A stretch of DNA of 64,000 nucleotides from Thalassospira alkalitolerans (GTDB taxonomy: Bacteria > Pseudomonadota > Alphaproteobacteria > Rhodospirillales > Thalassospiraceae), in NCBI RefSeq assembly GCF_002115745.1, contig NZ_JFKB01000010.1, forward strand, positions 62,001-126,000, given 5' to 3'. Under the pieces are notes generated by a model. It was not told the DNA's origin and did not search any database. It was given only the letters and a program-made list of their open reading frames with translations. Positions 43,976-53,599 of the stretch are shown piece by piece (positions within the stretch are counted from its first letter, which is position 1; every line of letters begins with the position of its first letter). A program made the translations under genes and the position numbers.

Positions 43976-45541
43976 ATGTCTCGCCAGGCACCCATCGGAC
44001 ATCGCATTCGCGGACGGCGAAAAGACATCGGGCTAACGCAAAATGCCCTGGCCAAGGCGGCTGGTATTTCGCCATCCTATCTGAACCTGATCGAGCACAA
44101 TCGTCGCGCAATTGGCGGCGCACTTCTTTTGCGCCTGGCGGGTGTTCTTGAAATTCAACCCCATGCTCTGTCCGGTTCCGAAGAAAGCCGATTGCTTGCC
44201 GACCTTGGCGAAGCCGCGACGGACCCCGTTTTTCGTGAAACACCACTGGCCCAGCGCGATTTTCCGGCAATGATCGCCGCCGCACCGGGCATGATTTCAG
44301 CCTTTCTTACGCTTTACCGGGCGTATCGCAGCGGGCTTGAGGAAATAAATAATCTGTCCGAACGGCTTAGCCACGATCCATTCCTGGCCGAGGCCAGCCA
44401 TTCGATCCTGACGCGGATTACATCAATCCGCACGGTCGCCGAGATTTTTGACGATTATGATGATCTTCCGGCAGAACAGCGTGCGCGGTTTAACGCAACA
44501 CTGGTGCGTGAATCACAGCGACTGGCCGAATCCGCGACCGAAATTTTCAACTTTCTGGAACGCGGTGATGCTGGTCGCCCGGCCGCAAGCCCGGCCGAAG
44601 AAGTTGATGATCTTCTGTATGACAACGCCAACCATTTTCCGACGCTTGAAGAGCGCGCTGAAAATATGCGCACTGCAATCGATCCGACAGGCGGTCTGTT
44701 CCTGACCGATTTGATCAAACATCTGGAACGTCGCCACAGCATTAAAGTGGATCGCCTGCCGCCTGAAGATTTATCCGTAACAGGCTTTGACTGGAACCGG
44801 GAAACCGCAACATTGCGGTTTTCGCGCGCCATGCCGATCACATCGGCTCGCTTTCAGGCCGCCCGCATGATTTGCCGCCTTGAAGGCGAAGACGCGGTCA
44901 ATGACGTTCTGAATCGCGCCAATCTTGGTACGGATGCCGCGCGCCTTCGGGCTGGCGACGCACTGATGTCCTATTTTGCCGCCGCCATGTTGTTTCCCTA
45001 TGACGATTTCCGGGCCGAGGCGCAAACGCTTCGACATGATATCGAACTGTTGCAACAACGTTTTGCCGCCAGCTGGGAACAAATTTGCCACCGCCTGACA
45101 ACGTTGCGCCGACCAGGGAATGAAGGCATTCCGTTCCATTTCATGCGCACCGATATCGCAGGCAATATTTCCAAACGTTTCTCGGCATCGGGTTTGCAAT
45201 TGCCGCGTTACAGTGGCGCCTGCCCACGCTGGGTCGTACACGAAGCCTATCTGACCCCAGAACGGGTCATCCCACAATTTGTCCGTCTGCCCGATGACAG
45301 TGAATACCTGTTTATCGCACGTGCTGTTCGAACCGGCCGCGGGGGTTACCGCGTGCCACAATCGGTTCATTCTGTCATGATTGGTTGCGACACCGCCTTT
45401 GCCCGTGACATCGTTTATGCTGACGGGTTGCCACTTGATACCCCGCAAGCCGCCGTTCCGGTTGGTATTGGATGTCGGCAATGCCCGCGTGCCGATTGCC
45501 TGCAACGTGCCTATGCCGCATCTGATACGACAAACCCATAG
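43976..45541 (+). CDS. scfR: Short-chain fatty acyl-CoA regulator-like protein (XRE HTH plus DUF2083)
   Basis: A 521-residue regulator. An XRE-type helix-turn-helix is at residues 4-60 (LTQNALAKAAGISPSYLNLI), a linker region to about 230, an ImmA/IrrE-like segment about 250-360, and a C-terminal DUF2083-type domain ending with the Cys pair motif GIGCRQCPRADCLQRA. ATG 43976 follows AAAAGGG; a TTG start 21 bases earlier is less likely. The layout is that of ScfR/RamB/PrpR-type regulators of acetate and propionate metabolism. The controlled genes are probably the divergent ABC operon and itself. Confidence 0.85.
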   Translation: MSRQAPIGHRIRGRRKDIGLTQNALAKAAGISPSYLNLIEHNRRAIGGALLLRLAGVLEIQPHALSGSEESRLLADLGEAATDPVFRETPLAQRDFPAMIAAAPGMISAFLTLYRAYRSGLEEINNLSERLSHDPFLAEASHSILTRITSIRTVAEIFDDYDDLPAEQRARFNATLVRESQRLAESATEIFNFLERGDAGRPAASPAEEVDDLLYDNANHFPTLEERAENMRTAIDPTGGLFLTDLIKHLERRHSIKVDRLPPEDLSVTGFDWNRETATLRFSRAMPITSARFQAARMICRLEGEDAVNDVLNRANLGTDAARLRAGDALMSYFAAAMLFPYDDFRAEAQTLRHDIELLQQRFAASWEQICHRLTTLRRPGNEGIPFHFMRTDIAGNISKRFSASGLQLPRYSGACPRWVVHEAYLTPERVIPQFVRLPDDSEYLFIARAVRTGRGGYRVPQSVHSVMIGCDTAFARDIVYADGLPLDTPQAAVPVGIGCRQCPRADCLQRAYAASDTTNP

Positions 45542-45660
45542 CCGCCCAAAAACCACCTAACCGATTGCGTTAGCCATACCACCCCAAAGTAGCATTAAAT
45601 CTCGTTCAATAACCGGTTAGGATCACATATATAATAATTCGAATATTGGGGAGAACGTCT

Positions 45661-46044
45661 GTGACCGAGAGACCAAGGGTCCTGATTGCCGAGGACGAGG
45701 AGACAATTGTCGAATCCCTTAGCTTTCTGATGGAAAAGGAAGGCTATGAGGTTAGCGTTGCAACCGATGGCCAGACCGCGATTGCCATGATCGCCCGCGA
45801 CCTGCCCGATATGGTTTTGCTTGATGTTATGATGCCCGGCTGCGACGGCTTTGAAGTTGTACGTGCAGTCCGCGACAATCCGCAAACCCGTCCGATTCCG
45901 ATCATGATGCTGACGGCAAAAACCCGCGAGGTTGATCGCCGCAAGGGACTTGAACTTGGCGTCGATGACTTTGTCACCAAACCTTTTTCCACCCGCGATG
46001 TGGTTTCACGCGTCAAGGCCATGCTGGCTGGTGAACGAAACTGA
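45661..46044 (+). CDS. Stand-alone receiver-domain response regulator
   Basis: A 127-residue protein consisting only of a receiver domain: acidic residues E11/D12, phosphoacceptor D55 (LLDVMMPG), Thr in MLTAKT and Lys in VTKPFS. No DNA-binding domain follows. GTG 45661 is the start because GGGGAG lies 7 bases upstream. It is encoded just before the symporter-kinase fusion and is its probable phosphorylation partner. Confidence 0.88.
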   Translation: MTERPRVLIAEDEETIVESLSFLMEKEGYEVSVATDGQTAIAMIARDLPDMVLLDVMMPGCDGFEVVRAVRDNPQTRPIPIMMLTAKTREVDRRKGLELGVDDFVTKPFSTRDVVSRVKAMLAGERN

Positions 46045-46067
46045 ACACATAAGGCGGGAAACGGCCA

Positions 46068-46292
46068 ATGACCCCACCCCGAAAACTGACCGAACGCGCC
46101 TTTACCCTTGCCCTTGTTGCGTTCTTTGCCTGGATCCCCCCACTGGTCGGGGTTTTCTCGCTTAAGGGCAGCATTTTCGGGTTGCCGATCCTGTTTATCT
46201 ATTTCTTTGCCGGTTGGGCATTTCTGATTGGCTGTTGCGCCCTGATTAACCGTGCCCTTCGTCATAGTATCCAGACCGAGGAAACGGATTAG
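46068..46292 (+). CDS. Small two-helix membrane protein preceding the symporter-kinase
   Basis: A 74-residue protein with two hydrophobic helices (about 12-32 and 37-60) and a charged tail. Small proteins of this size and topology often precede sodium:solute symporters, as DUF3311/DUF4212-type subunits do. It starts 23 bases after the receiver gene and ends 2 bases before the symporter-kinase, so it is surely cotranscribed. I cannot name the exact family. Confidence 0.75.
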   Translation: MTPPRKLTERAFTLALVAFFAWIPPLVGVFSLKGSIFGLPILFIYFFAGWAFLIGCCALINRALRHSIQTEETD

Positions 46293-46294
46293 CC

Positions 46295-49015
46295 ATGCTA
46301 TCATCCGAACTCGTCATTACGGTTTCACTGGCCTATGTCGGATTGCTGTATGCGATTGCCTGGTGGGGGGACAAACGCGCACGCGATGGCCGATCCTGGG
46401 TACGCAACCCAACCGTTTATACCCTGTCGATTGCGGTTTATTGCACATCATGGACATTTTACGGAGCCGTCGGATCGGCTGCGCGAAACGGACTTGAATA
46501 TCTGACAATCTATCTAGGCCCGACGGTGATCTTTCTGGGCTGGTGGTTTTTGCTGCGCAAAATGCTGCGTATTTCCAAGGCGCATCGCATCACCTCCATC
46601 GCCGATTTCATTTCATCACGCTACGGCAAAAGCACGCAATTATCGATGCTGGTCACCCTGATTACCGTGATCGGCACAACGCCCTATATTGCGCTTCAAC
46701 TCAAAGCAATCGCCACCAGCTATACGGTTCTGACCGTCTGGGGCAATGCCATGGCCGCCCCCATCCAAAATCAGGTCCACATTTTTGGCGATAGCGGCTT
46801 TTGGGCAGCACTTGGTCTTGCCCTGTTTGGCATTTTGTTTGGCACGCGTTTTATCGATGCCGATGAACATCACGAAGGCATGGTTGCCGCCATTGCGTTC
46901 GAAAGCCTGGTCAAGATGTTCGCGCTTCTGGCCGTGGGCATTTTTGTCTGCTTCTTCATGTATGCCGGGATTGGCGATCTGTTTGAACAGGCAGCATCAA
47001 ACCCGCAAACAGCCCCGCTTTTGCAATTGCCGGAAAATGGCAGTGCGCGCTGGATGACATTAATGATGCTCTCCATGGCCGCCATTTTGACATTGCCACG
47101 CCAGTTTCAGGTCATCATTGTCGAAAATGTCGATGAACGCCATCTGGCAACCGCAAGCTGGGCCTTCCCGCTTTATCTTCTGGCGATGAACCTGTTTGTC
47201 TTGCCAATTGCACTGACCGGACTTGGTGTTTTGCCAAGCTGGGCTGATCCCGACTTTTTCGTAATCTCAGTCCCCCTGTTCGAAGGGCATTCGCTTTTGG
47301 CACTGGTAGCCTATGTCGGTGGATTATCGGCCAGCACCAGCATGGTGATTGTGGCGACCATTGCGCTTTCGACCATGGTTTGTAACGACCTTGTCGTGCC
47401 TGCCTTGTTGCGCATTCGCTGGTTGCGGGTCACAGAACGTGATGATTTGACCGGGCTTCTGATTTTCATCCGACGCGCATCGATTGTTCTGGTCGTGTTT
47501 ATGGGCTTTGCCTATTACAGATCTGCCGGGGCCAGTGATGCGCTGGCGGAAATCGGCCTGATTTCCTTTGCCTCAACGGCACAATTCATTCCGATCATGA
47601 TTGGCGGATTATATTGGAAGGGCGGCACCAAAACCGGCGCGCAAGTTGGCCTTGTGATCGGCTTTGTCATCTGGGCCTATACGCTTTTGCTACCGTCACT
47701 TGCCGATAGTGGCTGGATGGACCCGGGATTAATCGAACATGGCGCATTTGGCCATCCGTGGCTGCGGCCTGAAAGCTTGTTCGGACTAACGGGGTTTGAG
47801 CCGCTAACCCATGCGCTGATCTGGTCAATTACGCTTAACACCGCGACCTATGTTTTGATCAGCTTGTTTACATCCCCCAGCGCGCTTGAACGTATTCAGG
47901 CCACCCTGTTTGTCGATGCCTTTTTACGCAAAGGTCAGGAAACCGTGATCTGGCGGTCATCGGCAACGATTGATGACCTGTATGAACTGGTCGAACGGTT
48001 TCTGGGCCGTGAACGTGCCTTTCATTCGTTTCGCGATTTTGGCTGGACCCGTGGAACTCCCTGGCGGGGCAAGGGCGAAGCCAATACCGATATGATTGCC
48101 TTTACCGAACGATTACTTGCTGGCTCCATCGGGGCGGCATCCGCACGTGTGATGGTATCTTCGGTCGCAAAGGGGGAAATGGTCAGCCTTGATGAAGTCC
48201 TTGAGATCCTTGAGGAAACATCACATGTGATCGAATATTCCCAAAGTCTTGAACAGAAATCCCATGAACTTGAACGCGCCGCATCGGAATTGCGCGCCGC
48301 AAATAACCGGCTTAAGGAACTGGACCGGCTTAAAGATGAATTTCTGACCATGGTCAGCCATGAATTTCGCACCCCGCTGACCTCGATCCGGTCCTTTTCG
48401 GAAATTCTGGTCGATACACCCGAACTTGATCCCGAACGCGCCGAACATTTCATGAGCATCATCGTGCGTGAAAGCGAACGCCTGACGCGATTGATTGATG
48501 ATCACCTTGATCTGGCGCGACTTGAAGCCGGTCATTCCGACTGGCGCCCGGAAAATATCGATCCACGGTCGGTCCTTAATGAAAGTGTCGAGGCGATCAA
48601 AGGCCTGCTCGACAACAAGGGCGTCACGCTTGATCTTGATCTGACACCTGAAACGGTGACCCTGCATGTTGACCGGGATCGTTTGACGCAGGTCTTTATC
48701 AATCTGTTGTCAAACGCAGCCAAATTTTCGGCGATTGATGATCCTCACGTAAAAGTCCGCGGCGAGGTGATGGATGGCGGTTACCTTGTATCGATCAGCG
48801 ATAATGGCAACGGCATCGCCAAGGATGAACAGGCGGTGATCTTTGACAAATTTGCCCGCGGCGGAAAATACCCCGACGACAAACCCCGCCCGTCGGGGTC
48901 CGGCCTTGGCCTTGCGATTGCCAAACATGTTGTTGAACATTGCAAAGGCAAAATCTGGGTTGAAAGTCAGGAAGGTCACGGCGCAACATTCCGAGTTTTT
49001 ATCCCCGCAGGATAA
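46295..49015 (+). CDS. Sodium:solute symporter-histidine kinase fusion (CbrA/CrbS type)
   Basis: A 906-residue sensor. Residues 1-510 form a 13-helix sodium/solute symporter domain (VYTLSIAVYCTSWTFYGAVG near the N-terminus). A STAC-like linker (about 540-600, LYELVERFLGRERAFHSF) and a coiled coil lead to the kinase: phosphoacceptor H689 in MVSHEFRTPLTS, N box NLLSNAAKF, G1 ISDNGNGI and G2 GSGLGLAIAKH. Related proteins (CbrA, CrbS) sense and may transport histidine or acetate. No PAS domain is seen. With the receiver at 45661, the small membrane protein and the ScfR-like gene upstream it probably senses a carboxylate. Confidence 0.92.
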   Translation: MLSSELVITVSLAYVGLLYAIAWWGDKRARDGRSWVRNPTVYTLSIAVYCTSWTFYGAVGSAARNGLEYLTIYLGPTVIFLGWWFLLRKMLRISKAHRITSIADFISSRYGKSTQLSMLVTLITVIGTTPYIALQLKAIATSYTVLTVWGNAMAAPIQNQVHIFGDSGFWAALGLALFGILFGTRFIDADEHHEGMVAAIAFESLVKMFALLAVGIFVCFFMYAGIGDLFEQAASNPQTAPLLQLPENGSARWMTLMMLSMAAILTLPRQFQVIIVENVDERHLATASWAFPLYLLAMNLFVLPIALTGLGVLPSWADPDFFVISVPLFEGHSLLALVAYVGGLSASTSMVIVATIALSTMVCNDLVVPALLRIRWLRVTERDDLTGLLIFIRRASIVLVVFMGFAYYRSAGASDALAEIGLISFASTAQFIPIMIGGLYWKGGTKTGAQVGLVIGFVIWAYTLLLPSLADSGWMDPGLIEHGAFGHPWLRPESLFGLTGFEPLTHALIWSITLNTATYVLISLFTSPSALERIQATLFVDAFLRKGQETVIWRSSATIDDLYELVERFLGRERAFHSFRDFGWTRGTPWRGKGEANTDMIAFTERLLAGSIGAASARVMVSSVAKGEMVSLDEVLEILEETSHVIEYSQSLEQKSHELERAASELRAANNRLKELDRLKDEFLTMVSHEFRTPLTSIRSFSEILVDTPELDPERAEHFMSIIVRESERLTRLIDDHLDLARLEAGHSDWRPENIDPRSVLNESVEAIKGLLDNKGVTLDLDLTPETVTLHVDRDRLTQVFINLLSNAAKFSAIDDPHVKVRGEVMDGGYLVSISDNGNGIAKDEQAVIFDKFARGGKYPDDKPRPSGSGLGLAIAKHVVEHCKGKIWVESQEGHGATFRVFIPAG

Positions 49016-49155
49016 CCCGCTGATGCGTTTGAAAAATGCCACATAGACACCCGGCTCTTTTTTATACACCTCCCCTTAATTCCGTTCATTTTTGCCCCAC
49101 ATAAGCACTGCGAACCGTTGATATGATGCCCCCGCAAAATGGCATCACATCTGCG

Positions 49156-49188
49156 CCGGGGGTGCGTTTACCCATCGGTTACCCCCGG
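49156..49188 (+). repeat. Stem-loop in the leader of the molybdenum hydroxylase operon
   Basis: CCGGGGGT (49156-49163) and ACCCCCGG (49181-49188) form a perfect 8-bp GC stem with a 17-base loop, 45 bases upstream of iorA. It may affect leader RNA or translation. I do not see the fuller structure expected for a molybdenum-cofactor riboswitch. Confidence 0.45.
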
Positions 49189-49233
49189 ACATCGGAAGAT
49201 AAATCATAATTTATCGAGAGAGATGAGGCGGCC

Positions 49234-49695
49234 ATGCAGTATCAGCTAAAAATAAACGGAGAATCCCGCACCATTGACGCAGAACCCGGCACCCCGCTTT
49301 TGTGGGTTCTGCGTGATGGATTGGAACTTACCGGCACCAAATTTGGATGTGGTGTTGCGTATTGCGGTGCTTGCACCGTGCATATTGACGGCGAACCGAC
49401 CCGATCCTGCCAGACCTTTGTCGAGGATGCCGTCGATAGTGAAATTACCACCATTGAAGGCGCAAAAGACAAAATCGCCCAGGCCGTTCAGGCCGCTTGG
49501 CAGGAAAAAGACGTCGTTCAATGTGGCTGGTGTCAGTCAGGACAGATCATGTCGGCCATTGGCCTTCTAAGCGAAAACCCGAAACCGACGGACGCGGAAA
49601 TCAAGGATTACATGCAGGGCAATGCGTGCCGCTGTGCCACCTATGTCCGCATTAACGAAGCCATCAAGCTGGCATCTGAAAAGCTGGAGGCATAA
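49234..49695 (+). CDS. iorA: Molybdenum hydroxylase small subunit, two [2Fe-2S] clusters (IorA-like)
   Basis: A 153-residue electron-transfer subunit. The plant-type [2Fe-2S] cluster is held by C39, C44, C47 and C59; the second cluster by C97, C100, C132 and C134. It carries electrons from the molybdenum subunit encoded 3 bases downstream. Size and pairing with a 721-residue subunit without a FAD subunit match isoquinoline 1-oxidoreductase-type enzymes, which hydroxylate N-heterocycles or oxidize aldehydes. The substrate is not known. Confidence 0.9.
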   Translation: MQYQLKINGESRTIDAEPGTPLLWVLRDGLELTGTKFGCGVAYCGACTVHIDGEPTRSCQTFVEDAVDSEITTIEGAKDKIAQAVQAAWQEKDVVQCGWCQSGQIMSAIGLLSENPKPTDAEIKDYMQGNACRCATYVRINEAIKLASEKLEA

Positions 49696-49698
49696 GTC

Positions 49699-51864
49699 AT
49701 GAATATCAATGTTTCCCGTCGTGGATTTCTTATGGGCTCGGCCGCAGGTACGGCCGCCCTTTTGGTCGGTGTCAATGCCAATGGCGTACTTGCCGCGGGC
49801 AGTGTTGCTGCTGCAACTGACCTTAATCCGTTTGTCAAAATCGATGCTGACGGCACCGTAACAGTCATTATCAAACACTTTGAAATGGGTCAGGGAACAA
49901 CAACTGGCCTGACGACGCTGGTCGCCGAGGAACTTGATGCCGACTGGAGCACAGTTCAAACAGCCTTCGCCCCGGCCGACAATGAACGATATTCTAACCT
50001 GTTCTTCCATGCGCAGGGGACTGGTGGCTCGACGTCCATTGCAAATTCCTTCATGCAGTATCGCGAAGCCGGTGCTGCTGCACGCGACCTTCTGGTTCGT
50101 GCGGCCGCCCAAAGCTGGGATGTGGATGCCAGCAGCATTGCCGTTGACAACGGCATACTGACATCCGGTGGCAATTCCGGCCACTTTGGCGAATTTATCG
50201 CGATTGCGGCAACCCTTGAAGCCGTTGAAAAACCAACCGTGAAAACCCCGGATCAGTTCAAGCTGATTGGCAGCGACAAACTTCATCGCAAGGACAATTC
50301 CGGCAAGACCAACGGCACGGCAATGTTCGCTATGGATGTCAATCTGCCGGGCATGATCTATGCTGCAATCATGCGCAGCCCGAAATTCGGGGGCACGGTC
50401 GTTTCTTTTGACGATAGTGCCGCCAAAGACGTTGGCGGCTTCATTGCTGCGCAAGTTTTGCCAAACAAAGCCGGCGTTGTGGCATTTGGCAAAAACACCT
50501 GGGCGGCCTTTCAGTCCCGTGATGCCCTATCTGTACAATGGGACTTCAGCCAAGCCGAAACACGCAGTACCGACACCATGATTGCCGATCACAAGGCGTT
50601 GCTTGATGCGCCACAGTTCGACGCCAATCACGAAGTACCGCTGGCATCCCTTGAGCCGGTTCTGGCCCGTGCCGCCAAAACCATTGATGCGGAGTTTACC
50701 TTCCCGTTCCTGGCCCATGCCCCGCTGGAATCGGAAAACTGCGTCATCGAACCGACAAAAAATGGTGTCCGCGTTCATGATGGGTGCCAATTCCCGACCT
50801 TTACCCGGCCAATGGTTGCAGCGGCACTTGAACTAGACCCTTCACAAGTCGAAATCAGAACACTTTATGCAGGCGGATCATTTGGTCGCCGGGCCAATGC
50901 AACATCGGACTACAACACAGAAGCTGCCATGGCTTTTGCCGTTTCCGGTCGGAAAGTTCCGGTCAAACTTATTTGGAGCCGCGAAGACGATATTCGCGGC
51001 GGCTATTACCGACCAATGTCGGCACATCGTGCCAAAATCGGCCTGGATGCCGATGGCAAGATCACCGGTTGGGATCACCGTATTGCAATCAAGTCCATCG
51101 TAAAAGGTACGCCCTTTGCCGGTATGGTTCAGGGCGATATCGATCCGACCTCTGTCGAAGGAGTGTCAGAAAGCCTGTATAACGTACCGAATTTCGGCGT
51201 GGGTCTTAGCGATTTTCAAACCCCTGTTCCAATCAACTGGTGGCGTTCAGTCGGGCATACCCATACCGGCTTTGTTATGGAAACCCTGATGGATATGCTG
51301 GCGACCGAAACAGATCAGGATCCTATCGAAATGCGCCTTGCGATGCTGGACCCGGCGGGTGCCAATCAGGCTCGCATGATCGAAGCCATCAAACAGGTGC
51401 GTGAGATTTCCGGATGGAAGAAAGGCGACAAACGCGGCTTTGCATCACACTTCTCGTTCAACACCTGTGTTGCAGTTGTTGCTGATGTCACCGTCGAAGA
51501 CACCAGTGTGCATGTAAACAAGCTGTTTATGGCGGTTGAGTGCGGGGTTGCCGTTAACCCTGATGTCATTCGTGCCCAGATGGAAGGCGGTGCCGGTTAC
51601 GCGCTAAGTGCCATCTTCCGCAACGAAATCACCCTGACCGACGGGGAAGTCGATCAATCCAACTTCCCCGATTACGAACTGCTTCGAAATCATGAAATGC
51701 CTGCCATCGAAGTGGCAATTGTTCAATCGAACAATGCCCCTACCGGCGTTGGCGAGCCGGGCGTCCCCCCGACCGCCCCGGCTGTTGCCAACGCCATCTT
51801 TGCCAAAACCGGAAAGCGGATCACGGATCTTCCGATGACCAAAGCCGGTTTCGACTTCGTGTAA
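49699..51864 (+). CDS. iorB: Molybdenum hydroxylase large subunit (IorB-like, Tat-type signal)
   Basis: A 721-residue molybdopterin-binding subunit. The N-terminus has a twin-arginine signal (SRRGFLMGSAAGTAALL), so the complex is probably exported or membrane-bound, unlike xanthine dehydrogenase. Motifs include HFEMGQGTTTGL, AQGTGGSTSIANS, ESENCVIEP, GGSFGRRANATSDY and the active-site Glu E686 in GVGEPGVPPTAPA. It follows iorA by 3 bases. Family members act on isoquinoline, nicotinate-like rings or aldehydes. Confidence 0.9.
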   Translation: MNINVSRRGFLMGSAAGTAALLVGVNANGVLAAGSVAAATDLNPFVKIDADGTVTVIIKHFEMGQGTTTGLTTLVAEELDADWSTVQTAFAPADNERYSNLFFHAQGTGGSTSIANSFMQYREAGAAARDLLVRAAAQSWDVDASSIAVDNGILTSGGNSGHFGEFIAIAATLEAVEKPTVKTPDQFKLIGSDKLHRKDNSGKTNGTAMFAMDVNLPGMIYAAIMRSPKFGGTVVSFDDSAAKDVGGFIAAQVLPNKAGVVAFGKNTWAAFQSRDALSVQWDFSQAETRSTDTMIADHKALLDAPQFDANHEVPLASLEPVLARAAKTIDAEFTFPFLAHAPLESENCVIEPTKNGVRVHDGCQFPTFTRPMVAAALELDPSQVEIRTLYAGGSFGRRANATSDYNTEAAMAFAVSGRKVPVKLIWSREDDIRGGYYRPMSAHRAKIGLDADGKITGWDHRIAIKSIVKGTPFAGMVQGDIDPTSVEGVSESLYNVPNFGVGLSDFQTPVPINWWRSVGHTHTGFVMETLMDMLATETDQDPIEMRLAMLDPAGANQARMIEAIKQVREISGWKKGDKRGFASHFSFNTCVAVVADVTVEDTSVHVNKLFMAVECGVAVNPDVIRAQMEGGAGYALSAIFRNEITLTDGEVDQSNFPDYELLRNHEMPAIEVAIVQSNNAPTGVGEPGVPPTAPAVANAIFAKTGKRITDLPMTKAGFDFV

Positions 51865-51871
51865 GGCATGT

Positions 51872-51912
51872 TGTCCGGGGGACATTTAGGGTCCCCACCC
51901 GTCCCCCGGACA
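51872..51912 (+). repeat. Intercistronic stem-loop between iorB and the XdhC-like gene
   Basis: TGTCCGGGGGAC (51872-51883) and GTCCCCCGGACA (51901-51912) form a perfect 12-bp GC-rich stem with a 17-base loop. No U-run follows, so it may protect the iorAB message or reduce, not stop, transcription into the maturation genes. Confidence 0.65.
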
Positions 51913-51935
51913 GCCCCTTTGGGCAGGAGAAGATC

Positions 51936-52931
51936 ATGAGCAACCAATTATCGGCAATGCTGCGCGCCTGGCGCGATGGCAAACAAAACACCGAATGGGT
52001 TCTGGGCACGGTATATCGCACCGAAGGATCGGCCTATCGCAAGGCCGGGGCGATGATGCTGATCAATGGACAGGGACAGCAATTTGGCCTGCTAAGCGGC
52101 GGCTGTCTTGAAGCCGACATTATCCGCAATGCACGGCGCGCGATGGTCACCGGCAAAACCGTGATGCTGGTCTATGATGGCAATGACGAAGACGATCTGT
52201 CGTTCCGGCTGGGTGTCGGATGCGGCGGCAAGGTCTTTATCATGCTGCAACCCCTTGATCAGAAAAACGACCTTGGTCTTTCAGATTTGTCCAAGGCCCT
52301 GACCGAACGTCAAAGCGGTTTGTATTTCCAAAAAATCGGCGATATCGCCGGATATTTCAAACGTGCCGACCACACCGTGCAGCGCAGCGCCCATATCGAA
52401 AACCGTTCGGATGGTGACTGGCTTGTCACCCCGATTGTGCCCGAACCGCATATCCTGATTGTCGGTGGTGGTCTTGATGCCCGCCCGGTCGTCAACATCG
52501 CCCATGAAATGGGCTGGAAAACCACACTGGTTGATCCGCGCGTGGCAAATGCACGACCGGAACATTTCCCCAAGGCCGATATGATCCTGCGCAAGATTGA
52601 CAGATCACTTGCTGGTCATGTGGCGCAGCATCGTGTTGATGCGGCAATCTTGATGTCACACAGCATCGGAATTGATGCCGATGCGCTATGCGCGCTGCAC
52701 AATAGCCGGCTGCGTCATCTGTCCATGTTGGGGCCACGACATCGCTTTGCTGATGTCCTTGATCGTGCGGGTTTGTCTGAACATGCACTTTCCTTCCCGG
52801 TAGCAAGTCCGGCTGGCATTGATATCGGAGGCCAATTGCCCGAAAGCATCGCGCTTTCGATGTTGTCGGGTATTCATGCGGCCCTTTACAAATACAATGT
52901 GGCCCCCGCACTTGCACAGGCAGCCGAATAA
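51936..52931 (+). CDS. XdhC/CoxI-family molybdenum hydroxylase maturation protein
   Basis: A 331-residue protein with an N-terminal XdhC/CoxI domain (VLGTVYRTEGSAYRKAGAMM, then LLSGGCLEADI) and a C-terminal Rossmann-type domain (HILIVGGGLDARPVVNIA). XdhC proteins bind the molybdenum cofactor, help insert the sulfur ligand and hand it to the enzyme. GGGCAGGAGAAG precedes the ATG. Its stop overlaps the next gene (TAATG). It serves IorAB by position. Confidence 0.92.
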   Translation: MSNQLSAMLRAWRDGKQNTEWVLGTVYRTEGSAYRKAGAMMLINGQGQQFGLLSGGCLEADIIRNARRAMVTGKTVMLVYDGNDEDDLSFRLGVGCGGKVFIMLQPLDQKNDLGLSDLSKALTERQSGLYFQKIGDIAGYFKRADHTVQRSAHIENRSDGDWLVTPIVPEPHILIVGGGLDARPVVNIAHEMGWKTTLVDPRVANARPEHFPKADMILRKIDRSLAGHVAQHRVDAAILMSHSIGIDADALCALHNSRLRHLSMLGPRHRFADVLDRAGLSEHALSFPVASPAGIDIGGQLPESIALSMLSGIHAALYKYNVAPALAQAAE

Positions 52932-53563
52932 TGAAGATTGCCGGATTGATCCTTGCGGCGGGTGAAAGCACCCGATTTGGCGGGCGCAAACAACTGGCCA
53001 AAATTGATGGCAAACCAATGCTTGGTCATGCCATCGATCAGCTTTCCCCGATTTTTGGTGATGACCTTTTTGTTGTTCTGGGGGCCTTTCGCGATGAAAT
53101 CACGTCCATCATTGGCGATCAGGCCAAAATCATTGCCAATGACAATTGGCAATTTGGCATGGGATCATCAATTGCCTGTGGCATTGCCGGTATCTGCGCA
53201 AACGGCACCTATGACGGGGTCATGATTGCGCTGGGCGATCAGGTCGGCCTTCAAGGCCGCGATTATAAAAAACTGATAAGTGCGTTCAATGGCAGCCACA
53301 TCATCGCATCGCGCTATAACGAGATGAACGGTGTTCCCGCCGCATTCCCGGCCACCTGTTTTCCCGAACTTGCCATGCTGGGCAGTCACCGCGGCGCACA
53401 GCAACTTTTAAACAGTGGCAGTCACGACATCAGTGCAATTGCGATGCCCAATGCCGCCCTTGATATCGATACACGCGACGATCTGAAACAGTTGATCGGT
53501 CTTGATCTCGGACCCGGTCCGATATGGGCTGACCCGCCGCTGTTTTTAGGGCAATCTGAATAA
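52931..53563 (+). CDS. MobA/MocA-like nucleotidyltransferase for molybdenum cofactor
   Basis: A 210-residue NTP transferase with the motif GLILAAGESTRFGGRKQLAKIDG (start shown in part: LAAGESTRFGGRKQL) and the acidic motif ALGDQVG near residue 100. It most resembles MocA/MobA-like proteins that add CMP or GMP to molybdopterin for a dedicated hydroxylase. It overlaps the XdhC-like gene by one base and closes the iorAB maturation operon. Confidence 0.9.
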   Translation: MKIAGLILAAGESTRFGGRKQLAKIDGKPMLGHAIDQLSPIFGDDLFVVLGAFRDEITSIIGDQAKIIANDNWQFGMGSSIACGIAGICANGTYDGVMIALGDQVGLQGRDYKKLISAFNGSHIIASRYNEMNGVPAAFPATCFPELAMLGSHRGAQQLLNSGSHDISAIAMPNAALDIDTRDDLKQLIGLDLGPGPIWADPPLFLGQSE

Positions 53564-53599
53564 CGGATCGACATCGCGGCAACCGGAAAACCATCATTT

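Noticed and set aside
49016-49233. Molybdenum-cofactor riboswitch before iorA
   Set aside because: Only one simple hairpin is visible; the multi-helix structure of the known element is not seen.
49699-51864. Classical xanthine dehydrogenase
   Set aside because: There is no FAD subunit, the large subunit has a Tat signal, and size matches the two-subunit IorAB type.
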